Shown here one piece after another: positions 8,617 through 15,474 of a stretch of 64,000 nt of DNA. The notes below the pieces were generated by a model that was not told where the DNA came from, made no database searches, and was given only the letters and a program-made list of their open reading frames with translations. The number at the start of each line of letters is the position of its first letter. Position 1 is the stretch's first letter. The translations under genes were made by a program, and so were the position numbers. The stretch spans positions 1-64,000 of the forward strand of contig JAUXRX010000019.1 in NCBI GenBank assembly GCA_030681645.1, in the 5' to 3' direction. This DNA is from Archangium sp. Lineage in GTDB: Bacteria; Myxococcota; Myxococcia; Myxococcales; Myxococcaceae.

Positions 8617-9504
8617 CTACGAAGACCGCCACTCCACCGTGGCGCGGCCGACGGCGAAGCGATCTCCGTCCTCGAGCTTCCAGCACTTCACCTGGACCGC
8701 CGAGTGATGCCAGGTGCCGTTGGTGCTGCCGGTGTCGACGAGGTACGGCACGCCCTCGATGGTCACCGCCACCGCGTGAACGCGCGAGACGAACCTGTCG
8801 GGAATGAGCACGTCGCAGCGTTCCTGCTGGCCGATCAGCACGCCGCGCTCGAGCATCGCGGCGTCCACCGTCAGCGGGAGCACCTGGTCACCCAGGCACA
8901 TCGTCAGCCCGCCACCGGGGCGGCGCAGGAACAGCTCAGCGAGTGAAGGCTGCCTCGACCTGGGCGGCTCTTCGAGCAGGCGGCGCGCGTCGAACGCGTC
9001 CACCGGCAGCGCCGAGTTGGGGCCGGTGGGCACGCAGAAGAAGCTGAGCCCGGCGGTGCGCAGCAGGGTGGGCCGCTCCGACTCGGTGACACGTTGCGCG
9101 CCGCCCCGCGTGTGCAGGCCGCCCGGGGTCTCGAGATCGATCGCCGAGAAGCGCACCCGGCCCGCCACCAACCGCACCACGAAGAGCACGTGCCGCAGCG
9201 AGAGCGCGGCCTCGCTCGCGATGGGGAGATCGACCGACTCGTGCCTTCCGAGCGTGCCCGCGCGCGGCGCCTCGGTCGCGGCCAGCCACAGCCGCCCCGT
9301 CGGCACGTCGCGATGCGCGGCGAAGATGAACACGCCGGGGCGGGTCTCCTCGAGGCACGCCGCGCGGATGACGCGATGAAGGCGCAGGTACGAGTCGGTG
9401 GGCGCCGGGCTCGGAGGCGCCGCGCCGAAGACCATGGTGGCGAGGTGCGCCTGCTCGGGTCCGGCGTGACCCGCCACGCGCGCGATGCGGGTGCGGCCGC
9501 TCAT
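8617..9504 (-). CDS. FHA-domain protein, probably with two FHA-like modules
   Basis: 295 residues from ATG 9504 (a GTG four codons earlier is an alternative). The C-terminal ~95 residues form a good FHA domain: a glycine-led first strand, RFVSRVHAVAV (the SRxH phosphothreonine loop), and DTGSTNGTWHH. A second, weaker FHA-like stretch lies at about residues 85-140 (GTLGRHESVDLPI...ALSLRH...), where the canonical NGT is missing. FHA domains bind phosphothreonine, so the partner is likely a Ser/Thr kinase substrate. The RsbT-like gene lies 132 bp upstream on the same strand. The gap holds an imperfect hairpin (CCGGGTGG at about 9582, CCACCCGG at about 9605) that could end the upstream transcript. 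Confidence 0.8.
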   Translation of the reverse strand: MSGRTRIARVAGHAGPEQAHLATMVFGAAPPSPAPTDSYLRLHRVIRAACLEETRPGVFIFAAHRDVPTGRLWLAATEAPRAGTLGRHESVDLPIASEAALSLRHVLFVVRLVAGRVRFSAIDLETPGGLHTRGGAQRVTESERPTLLRTAGLSFFCVPTGPNSALPVDAFDARRLLEEPPRSRQPSLAELFLRRPGGGLTMCLGDQVLPLTVDAAMLERGVLIGQQERCDVLIPDRFVSRVHAVAVTIEGVPYLVDTGSTNGTWHHSAVQVKCWKLEDGDRFAVGRATVEWRSS

Positions 9505-9636
9505 GAGCGCACCCACTTCGTGCAGGGCTGCTTCGTAACGGTGCGGCGATCGATCCGAAGTGGTGCGAACACGGTGGGCTCCCGGGTGGTTGAACGGGAA
9601 CCATCCACCCGGCGTGCCAGCACCTGGCCGTTCAGC

Positions 9637-9960
9637 TCAGGAGAACTCGCCGTGGGCGATGACGCTGGTCCCGCGCAGCTCGAGCCGCGTGGCGAAGCGC
9701 CGCACGTCGGACAGGTCAGCCTGACCCCGCCGCTTCGTGCCTTCCACCTCGACCGTCCAGCCTGCTGAGCCGACCGCCAGCTTCACCAGCGCGCCGCGAC
9801 CGTGGCGCACGGCGTTCGTCGCCAGGTCGGCGACCACCACCGCGAGCTCCGAGGCCTTGCGAGGCCGGGCTCCCTGGCTGGCCGCGAGGACCCGCGCGTC
9901 TGCCGAGACATCCAACACATCCATGCGGCTCTGGACGACGACCATCACCTGCTCGCTCAT
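9637..9960 (-). CDS. RsbT-like HATPase anti-sigma/switch kinase, with degenerate G boxes
   Basis: 107 residues. ELAVVVADLATNAVRHGRGA is the N-box helix of GHKL ATPases in the small RsbT/RsbW serine-kinase group. The following strands and the C-terminal pattern (DVRRFATRLELRGTSVIAHGEF) line up with the RsbT end. The usual DxGxG and GxGxGL nucleotide-lid glycines are not visible; KRRGQADLSDVRR stands in their place. ATP binding may therefore be weak or lost. Its usual role would be partner switching in stress or sensory pathways. It sits upstream of an FHA protein on the same strand. Confidence 0.65.
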   Translation of the reverse strand: MSEQVMVVVQSRMDVLDVSADARVLAASQGARPRKASELAVVVADLATNAVRHGRGALVKLAVGSAGWTVEVEGTKRRGQADLSDVRRFATRLELRGTSVIAHGEFS

Positions 9961-10133
9961 GACGCGGCTCGAAGCACGCGCCGTGCCGGGCGCTTTCCCA
10001 GTGAAACCGCGGGCGCGGCGCCCACCACCCGTGAAGATTGCAGTTCTGAAAAGTGCAGCCCTGCAAGGTGAGGCATGGTGCGCGCCGCAGTGAGCGACGA
10101 ACGACCCGGCGGTGTCCTCGCGTGGAAGGGCCA

Positions 10134-10153
10134 GTAGCCCCTTCGTTCAAGTG
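10134..10153 (+). promoter_or_regulatory. 20-bp site GTAGCCCCTTCGTTCAAGTG, copy 1 (candidate AraC operator)
   Basis: A 20-bp sequence identical to the one at 11634-11653, in the same orientation, 33 bp upstream of the DUF4386 start. The only other copy flanks the AraC regulator and hydrolase starts, so an operator read by that regulator is the simplest reading. Confidence 0.5.
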
Positions 10154-10185
10154 CCGGGTGGGGTGGTGCAGCTACGAGTGCACCC

Positions 10186-10872
10186 ATGACCACTTCCAGC
10201 TCCCAGGCCCGCATCGCCGGACTGCTCTACCTCGTGCCCATGTTCCTCGGGCCGTTCAGCATGATGTACGTGCCGTCGGCCATCGTGGTCGCCGGCGATG
10301 ACGCGGCCACCGCCGCGAACCTGGTCGCCTCGTCGTCGCTCTTCCGCCTCGGCATGGTCAGCGACGCCGTCATCGTCCTGTCCGAGCTCGCCTTGACGGC
10401 GGTGCTCTACTTCTTGCTGAGGCCGGTGGGGGAGACGCTGGCGCTGACGGCCACCTTCGCGCGGCTGGGGATGACGGTGCTCCAGGCGGCCAACCTCGTG
10501 CCGCAGCTCGCGGCCATCACGCTGGTGAGCACCGCTGCGCCCACCGCGATGAGCTGGCTGCGCGTGCACGACCTCGGCGTGCACGTCTGGGAGATCCTCT
10601 TCGCGCTCCACTGCCTGCTCGTCGGCGTGCTCGTGTTCCGCTCGCGCTTTCTTCCGCGGGTGTTCGGCGTGCTGATGGGCCTCGCCTCGCTGGGCTACGG
10701 GCTGAACGGCCTGGGCAACCTCGTGGCGCCGGGCAGCGCCCCGGTCTTCGCGGCCATCGTGGGCCTCACCGCGGTGATCGGCGAGGTGCCGCTCGTGTTG
10801 TGGCTGTTGATCAAGGGTGCTGATGAAGCGCGTTGGCAAGCCGCTCACTCAGGAACGGCTGAGACAGCCTGA
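10186..10872 (+). CDS. DUF4386-type multi-pass membrane protein
   Basis: 228 residues with about six hydrophobic helices and a conserved-looking opening (ARIAGLLYLVPMFLGPFSMMYVPSAIVV). The arrangement matches DUF4386 proteins (function unknown), including the RLGMVSDAVIVLSELALTAVLYFLL helix and the closing LPRVFGVLMGLASLGYGLNGLGNL region. Its 3' end overlaps the 3' end of the convergent AraC gene by 62 bp. The identical 20-bp site upstream of it and upstream of the AraC gene suggests joint control with the hydrolase gene. Confidence 0.75.
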   Translation: MTTSSSQARIAGLLYLVPMFLGPFSMMYVPSAIVVAGDDAATAANLVASSSLFRLGMVSDAVIVLSELALTAVLYFLLRPVGETLALTATFARLGMTVLQAANLVPQLAAITLVSTAAPTAMSWLRVHDLGVHVWEILFALHCLLVGVLVFRSRFLPRVFGVLMGLASLGYGLNGLGNLVAPGSAPVFAAIVGLTAVIGEVPLVLWLLIKGADEARWQAAHSGTAETA

Positions 10873-11623
10873 GCGACGCGGCGTTGATGCCGAACATGCG
10901 GCGGAAGGTGCGGCTCAGGTGCGCGGAGTCGGAGAAGCCCGCGTCGTGCGCCGCTTCGGTGAGCGAAGACCCCGCGGCGAAGCGCCTGGTCGCGCGCTCC
11001 AGCCGAAGCCACAGCACCCAGGTGCGAAACGGCAGCCCCGTCTGCTGGACGAAGAGGTGGCGGGTCCTCCCCGGTGACAGGCCGATGAGCTCAGCGACCT
11101 CGCCCAGGCTCACGGGCTGATCGAGCCGCGCCGAGACCCAGGGGATCAACCTCTCGATGCGCGGATCGGCGCTCCCACTCGCTTCACCCGCCAGGTGCGT
11201 GATCAAGCCCCGGCCCAGCGTGCACAGGTCGTCGTCGGTGTGGCGCGGATCCTCGAAGCTCGCCTTGAGCCGCGCGGGAAAATCGCCCAACTGGCGCGCG
11301 CTGAGCGACACCATCGGGTTCTTCGGGAAGAGCCCGTGCACGATCGCCCGGCCCGCCTGGCCGTCAGGCGCGATGAAGAGGTGCGCGATGAGCCCGGTGG
11401 CCTCGAACGCATGCGCCGTGTCCGGTGCGATCGCGATCGCCTGGCCTCCGACCCGCTTGCCCTGGCCGTCGAAGTCCACCCGGCCGGTGAGCGCGAGGGT
11501 CACCTGCGTCACGTGATGCGAGTGCACGTCGGTCTTCGGGTACCGGTCGCCGGGAGGCGCGCTGAACACCCAGAGGCTCGCGCCTTCCCAGAACAGGATG
11601 CGGCCGTGTGCCTTCGCCCCCAT
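10811..11623 (-). CDS. AraC-family transcriptional regulator
   Basis: 270 residues from ATG 11623 (an upstream TTG at 11692 would run across the candidate operator and is less likely). The N-terminal ~130 residues look like a cupin sensor (HSHHVTQVTLALTGRVDFDGQ). The C-terminal ~100 residues hold two helix-turn-helix motifs: VSLGEVAELIGLSPGRTRHLF and SLTEAAHDAGFSDSAHLSRTFRR, the second being the typical AraC signature. It is divergent from the alpha/beta hydrolase gene and convergent with the DUF4386 gene. The repeated 20-bp site begins 11 bp upstream of its start, consistent with autoregulation. The inducer is unknown. Confidence 0.88.
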   Translation of the reverse strand: MGAKAHGRILFWEGASLWVFSAPPGDRYPKTDVHSHHVTQVTLALTGRVDFDGQGKRVGGQAIAIAPDTAHAFEATGLIAHLFIAPDGQAGRAIVHGLFPKNPMVSLSARQLGDFPARLKASFEDPRHTDDDLCTLGRGLITHLAGEASGSADPRIERLIPWVSARLDQPVSLGEVAELIGLSPGRTRHLFVQQTGLPFRTWVLWLRLERATRRFAAGSSLTEAAHDAGFSDSAHLSRTFRRMFGINAASLRLSQPFLSERLANALHQHP

Positions 11624-11633
11624 GCCGCCGAGC

Positions 11634-11653
11634 GTAGCCCCTTCGTTCAAGTG
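11634..11653 (+). promoter_or_regulatory. 20-bp site GTAGCCCCTTCGTTCAAGTG, copy 2 (candidate AraC operator)
   Basis: An exact copy of 10134-10153, located in the 83-bp gap between the divergent araC-type gene (11 bp from its ATG) and the hydrolase (53 bp from its ATG). GTGCACGTGGCCCGTGCACGTAC follows and contains two GTGCACGT words 14 bp apart, which could be further half-sites. Confidence 0.5.
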
Positions 11654-11706
11654 TGCACGTGGCCCGTGCACGTACGGTCGAGCCAACTCCAACCCAGAGG
11701 TACACC

Positions 11707-12489
11707 ATGACTCGACTCCTCCTCAGCTTCATCGCCTTCACCGCGTGCGGCACCACGCTCACGCCCACGCTCGCGCAGGTCTCTGGCCGAACCGTCGAGG
11801 TCGTCGAGGCCGGTTCGGGCAGCGCGACCGTGGTCTTCGAGGCGGGCCTCGGCACCGATTGGGTGACGTGGGATCCGGTCGCCCATGACGTGTCTGCGCA
11901 CGCGCGGGTGTTCGGCTACTCGCGCCCGGGCTACGGCCGCAGCCAGACCACTGCCGAACCGCCGACGGCGACGCGCATCGTCGAGGACCTGAGGGCCCTC
12001 CTCGCGGCGCGCGCCTTCACGCCTCCCTACATCCTGGTGGGCCACTCGTTCGGGGGCGCCTACCTGGAGCTGTTCGCGAAGACGCACCCTGATGAAGTCG
12101 TCGGGCTGGTGCTGGTCGACTCGCGGCCCGCCGGCTTTGGCGCGGCCTGCGTCGACGCAGGGATCTCGGGTTGCAGCATCTCGACCTCGGCCGCTGCGGC
12201 CTTGCCCGCCCACGAGCGCGCCGAGGTCGAGGCGTTCCCAGGCGTGGCCGATGAGCTTCGCGCCGCGGGCTCGTTCGGGCCGTACCCCGTGCGCGTGCTG
12301 GTGGCGACGTCGCACAGCCTCTCGCGCGAGGGCGAGGCGCTCTGGGTCGCGATGCAGCGCGCGACCGCGGCAGAGGCCGCTGACGGCCAGGCCGAGGTCT
12401 TCACCGGCGTCGGTCACAACCTCCATCGCGAACGGCCGCGCGACGTGGTGAAGGTCATCCTCGCCCTCATCCCGGTGCCCGCGACCTGA
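11707..12489 (+). CDS. Exported alpha/beta-hydrolase (probable lipoprotein)
   Basis: 260 residues from ATG 11707, behind AGAGGTACACC. The signal MTRLLLSFIAFTACG fits a lipobox FTAC (Cys 14). The hydrolase core is clear: the strand-loop VVFEAGLGTDWVTWDPV, GYSRPGYGRS, and the nucleophile elbow VGHSFGG (Ser about 114). A catalytic-type His lies in the late GVGHNLHRERP (about 240), and VLVDSRP may hold an acid. The substrate is unknown. It is divergent from the AraC regulator, shares its candidate operator and is probably its target. Confidence 0.8.
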   Translation: MTRLLLSFIAFTACGTTLTPTLAQVSGRTVEVVEAGSGSATVVFEAGLGTDWVTWDPVAHDVSAHARVFGYSRPGYGRSQTTAEPPTATRIVEDLRALLAARAFTPPYILVGHSFGGAYLELFAKTHPDEVVGLVLVDSRPAGFGAACVDAGISGCSISTSAAAALPAHERAEVEAFPGVADELRAAGSFGPYPVRVLVATSHSLSREGEALWVAMQRATAAEAADGQAEVFTGVGHNLHRERPRDVVKVILALIPVPAT

Positions 12490-12531
12490 GCACACGGACG
12501 GCCGAGGCACCGGGTGTACAGTCCGCGCCCG

Positions 12532-14355
12532 ATGCGTCGGCTCTTCTTCCTGCTGCTGTTGCTCGCGGTCACGGGTTGCCGTCACCGCTTTCCCCTGCCG
12601 TACCCCACCCACCAACTGGTGAAGGACTCGGCGAAGTGGCCGGGCGACGCGCTGGTGCACTACCTGACGCAGCCCAACGCTGACGTCTCGGTGTGCACGC
12701 TCGCGGCGCCCCACACGCTGCGTCGCACCGACGAGGAGCTGGTCGAGCCCTTCGTCACCTCGCTCGAGGAGCGCCGGCTCACTCCCGAGCGCTGGCAGGC
12801 CTGCGCCACGCGCCTCGTCCCTGCGCTGAGTCCTTCCGCGCGCGAGTTCACGTTCGGGCGGCTCGCCAGGGTCATCCTCTCGCTGCTCGACACCGACGAC
12901 TCCGCGCCGCGCCTCATCGCCGCGCACGAGGTGCTGGCCACCCGGCCACAGGAGCCGTCTGCTTCGCTCGAGGCGTTGATGGGGCGACTCAAGGAATATC
13001 CACGCGAGCGGCTCAAGCCTCCGCTGCCTCCGGTGTTCGACGCCCTGGTGGCGACGCTCGAGCTCGATCACGGCCAGCTCGCGGGCCGCCCGCTCACCGG
13101 GGCCGACGTGGTGAACACGCAAGACGAGGCGCTCCTCGGGCGCATGGCGCTGCGGTTGCCAGACCCAAGGCTGCGGGGTTCGGCGCGAAGCCGGTTGATC
13201 AGGCTGCGCATCGAGCGCTCGGAGTTCCCCGAGGTGAAGGCGCGCGCCGCCGAGGTCGAGGCCGCGGTGATGGAGCGCGGCCGCTGGGCCCAGCCCGTGG
13301 CGTCGCTCAAGCTCGAGCGGCCCGAACTTCCCCTGCCACTCCCCTTCGTCGCGCAGGTGCGTCAGCACGTCGATGCGCAGGTGGTGACGCTGCTGGCGCC
13401 GGGCACGGGTGCTGATCAGCTGGTCCCCGTGCTCGACCTCAAGGGCGTGGTGCGCTTCGCCGTGGGGTGGAGCCGCCCGCTCTCGTTGTGCCAGCCCGCC
13501 TCGGCGCTCGCGGTGGATCCCTGCATCGACGCGCGGGAGCTCGAGGTCGGCAACCCGATGGTGAGCGTCGACGGTGACGGCGTGCTCCGGCTCCCGGAGA
13601 AGCTGGCGATGGCGCAGGCGATGGAGCTCGCGCGCGCCGACGAAGGCCTGGTGCTCCCCATTCGGCTCGGGGGACGGCTGGTCACCTCGCTGCAGGTGCC
13701 GCTGCGCTTCGAGGCGCCGGACTCCATCTACTTCGAGGGCAACGAGGGTGAGCGCGGGCCCAACGTGAACGTGGCGGTGCAGCCGGTCGCCTCGGCGCTC
13801 CTCTTCTCCGCGGTGAGCGACCTGGGCGTGCAGCGCATGGCGATTCTCCCGCGCGGGGTGGGCACGTCGTTCGAGGTGGCGAGCCTCGGCGGTCGAGGTC
13901 TGGCGGGGCGCGATGGGTACAACGGCTCCGACGGCACGCGCGGCTCCGACGGCGCGAGCGCGAGCTGCTTCAAGATGCAGCCCGGACAGCCCGGCGGCCA
14001 GGGCGGGCCGGGTGACCGCGGCGGCGACGGAGGGCAGGGGGGGCGCGGCGGTGACGGCGGCTTCGTGTCGGTGGTGGTGCAGTGTGGCGGCGCGTGTCCC
14101 GCCGATGAGCTGCTGGTGCGTCAGCGCGTGCACAGCCGGGGGGGTGAAGGCGGCGCGGGCGGCGATGGCGGGCGGGGCGGCCGCGGAGGCGACGGCGGCA
14201 GCGGCGGCAGCGGCACGACCTGCACCGTCAACGGTCACAACGAGTTCCTCTCGAGCGGCACCTCGGGTCCGCGCGGCAGCGACGGCAACTCCGGCCACGC
14301 GGGCATGCAGGGCTCAGAGGGCCAGGCGGGCCCGGTGCAGGTGCAGGTGCAGTAG
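12532..14355 (+). CDS. Lipoprotein with a collagen-like Gly-rich C-terminus
   Basis: 607 residues from ATG 12532. MRRLFFLLLLLAVTGC is a lipoprotein signal (Cys 16). Residues about 20-460 are of no recognised family, with an alpha-helical first half and a beta-rich second half. From about 460 onward come many Gly-X-X triplets (GRDGYNGSDGTRGSDG, GGQGGPGDRGGDGGQG, GGEGGAGGDGGRGG, GPRGSDGNSGHAG), interrupted by two Cys-containing loops. The tail ends in VQVQVQ. Such collagen-like tails form extended or trimeric surface stalks in bacterial surface proteins. Its 3' end faces the HEAT gene across a palindrome A hairpin. Confidence 0.75.
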   Translation: MRRLFFLLLLLAVTGCRHRFPLPYPTHQLVKDSAKWPGDALVHYLTQPNADVSVCTLAAPHTLRRTDEELVEPFVTSLEERRLTPERWQACATRLVPALSPSAREFTFGRLARVILSLLDTDDSAPRLIAAHEVLATRPQEPSASLEALMGRLKEYPRERLKPPLPPVFDALVATLELDHGQLAGRPLTGADVVNTQDEALLGRMALRLPDPRLRGSARSRLIRLRIERSEFPEVKARAAEVEAAVMERGRWAQPVASLKLERPELPLPLPFVAQVRQHVDAQVVTLLAPGTGADQLVPVLDLKGVVRFAVGWSRPLSLCQPASALAVDPCIDARELEVGNPMVSVDGDGVLRLPEKLAMAQAMELARADEGLVLPIRLGGRLVTSLQVPLRFEAPDSIYFEGNEGERGPNVNVAVQPVASALLFSAVSDLGVQRMAILPRGVGTSFEVASLGGRGLAGRDGYNGSDGTRGSDGASASCFKMQPGQPGGQGGPGDRGGDGGQGGRGGDGGFVSVVVQCGGACPADELLVRQRVHSRGGEGGAGGDGGRGGRGGDGGSGGSGTTCTVNGHNEFLSSGTSGPRGSDGNSGHAGMQGSEGQAGPVQVQVQ

Positions 14356-14367
14356 CTGAAAGAACTG

Positions 14368-14406
14368 TCTCCCTCTCCCCGAGGGGGAGAGGGTCGGGGA
14401 GAGGGC
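14368..14406. repeat. Dispersed palindrome A, copy 3 (between convergent genes)
   Basis: TCTCCCTCTCCCCGAGGGGGAGAGGG followed by TCGGGGAGAGGGC, filling the gap between two converging genes. It could serve as a bidirectional terminator hairpin, but it has no T-run. Confidence 0.85.
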
Positions 14407-14412
14407 AAACAC

Positions 14413-15420
14413 TCAGGTCGGCCGTTCCAGGCACAGCGCCGAACTCCTGCGCACGTCCTCATCCGCGTGGTCGATTCCAGGTCTCACCACGACCTCGAGC
14501 CGCGCCCGCGCAACCCCAAGCCGGCGCAGTGACTCGAACGCCGTGGTGCGAGAAATCGGCGGTCCACCCGGCGTGAGCACCGCGCGCTCGAGCGCCGAGA
14601 TGATCTCCGGCGTGCTCTTCCCTGCGGAGCCCAGCCCTTCCGCCGACATCCAGCGAATCGACCAATCGGGGCTCTTCAGCCCCTCGAGCAGCAGCTCGGT
14701 CGCGCCCATGCGGGCGAGCGCGTCACGCGCCGGTTGTGTGACGAAGGAGTCCTTCACGGTGGTCATCACCGCGTACAGCTCGTTGCGTCCGGCGCCGAGC
14801 CTGCCCAGTCCCTGCGCGGCCTCGCGGCGCGCCGGGCCCTCGCTCGAGTTGAGCAACACCTGCACCAGCGTCGGCGCGACCTCGGCAGGGCCGGAGCGGC
14901 CGAGCGCGCGGATGGCGGGCCGGCAACCACGAAGCGCTTCTTCCTGGAGGAAGGTGAAGGCCCCGGCGGCCGCCAGCGCGCGCGCACCGAGCTCCGTGTC
15001 GACGTGCTTCTTCAGCTCGGGAAGGAGCTCTCTCGCCGAGGCGCCCAGGAGCTCCGCGCGGCAGAGTTCGAGGTCCTCCAGCGGTGTCGAGGGAGCCACC
15101 CGCCCGATGCGCGCCGCGAGCGCGCTGAGCATCTCGGACTTCGGCTCGAGGCTGGGCCACGCGAGGCCGTAGACGAGCAGCGTCACCGCCCGCGGCCCTT
15201 CGAGCCGGCGAACCGAGTCGTCGGTGATGCCCGTCTCCTGGTCACGGTCGTGGGCGTGCGAGAAGAGCGCACCGCACTCAGCGCAGAGCAGCAGCTCTGT
15301 GTCATCGAAGCAGGTGCCCAGCGCGCGCAGCTTCCGCAGGCCGGCCGGGGGCAGGGTCGGCGTCGAGTCGTCATTCGACTGCGAGCTGTCGACGAGGTCT
15401 CCGCAGGTCGCGCAAGCCAT
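14413..15420 (-). CDS. HEAT-repeat protein with an N-terminal zinc-ribbon-like motif
   Basis: 335 residues. The N-terminus has MACATCGDLV and then LLLCAECGALF, two CxxC knuckles about 40 residues apart that could bind one zinc. From about residue 100 the protein is made of HEAT-like helical pairs with the usual alternation (GCRPAIRALGRSG, APTLVQVLLNSSEGPARREAAQGLGRLGAG, ARDALARMGATELLLEGLKSPDWSIRWMSAEGLG). HEAT solenoids act as binding scaffolds. It is divergent from the WGR-HEAT gene with a 54-bp gap, suggesting a shared promoter region. Confidence 0.75.
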   Translation of the reverse strand: MACATCGDLVDSSQSNDDSTPTLPPAGLRKLRALGTCFDDTELLLCAECGALFSHAHDRDQETGITDDSVRRLEGPRAVTLLVYGLAWPSLEPKSEMLSALAARIGRVAPSTPLEDLELCRAELLGASARELLPELKKHVDTELGARALAAAGAFTFLQEEALRGCRPAIRALGRSGPAEVAPTLVQVLLNSSEGPARREAAQGLGRLGAGRNELYAVMTTVKDSFVTQPARDALARMGATELLLEGLKSPDWSIRWMSAEGLGSAGKSTPEIISALERAVLTPGGPPISRTTAFESLRRLGVARARLEVVVRPGIDHADEDVRRSSALCLERPT

Positions 15421-15474
15421 GACGCGAGCGTAAGCCCGGTTTCACTCCGTGGCGCGCTGTGGTGTTGAGCATGC

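Noticed and set aside
11647..14298. An 883-codon minus-strand frame across the hydrolase and collagen-like genes
   Set aside because: It runs antisense to two supported genes and has a low-complexity composition.
14368..14406. A confident intrinsic terminator at the converging collagen-like and HEAT genes
   Set aside because: The hairpin lacks a following T-run, and the same palindrome occurs between divergent starts and inside coding sequence, so termination cannot be assumed from the hairpin alone.
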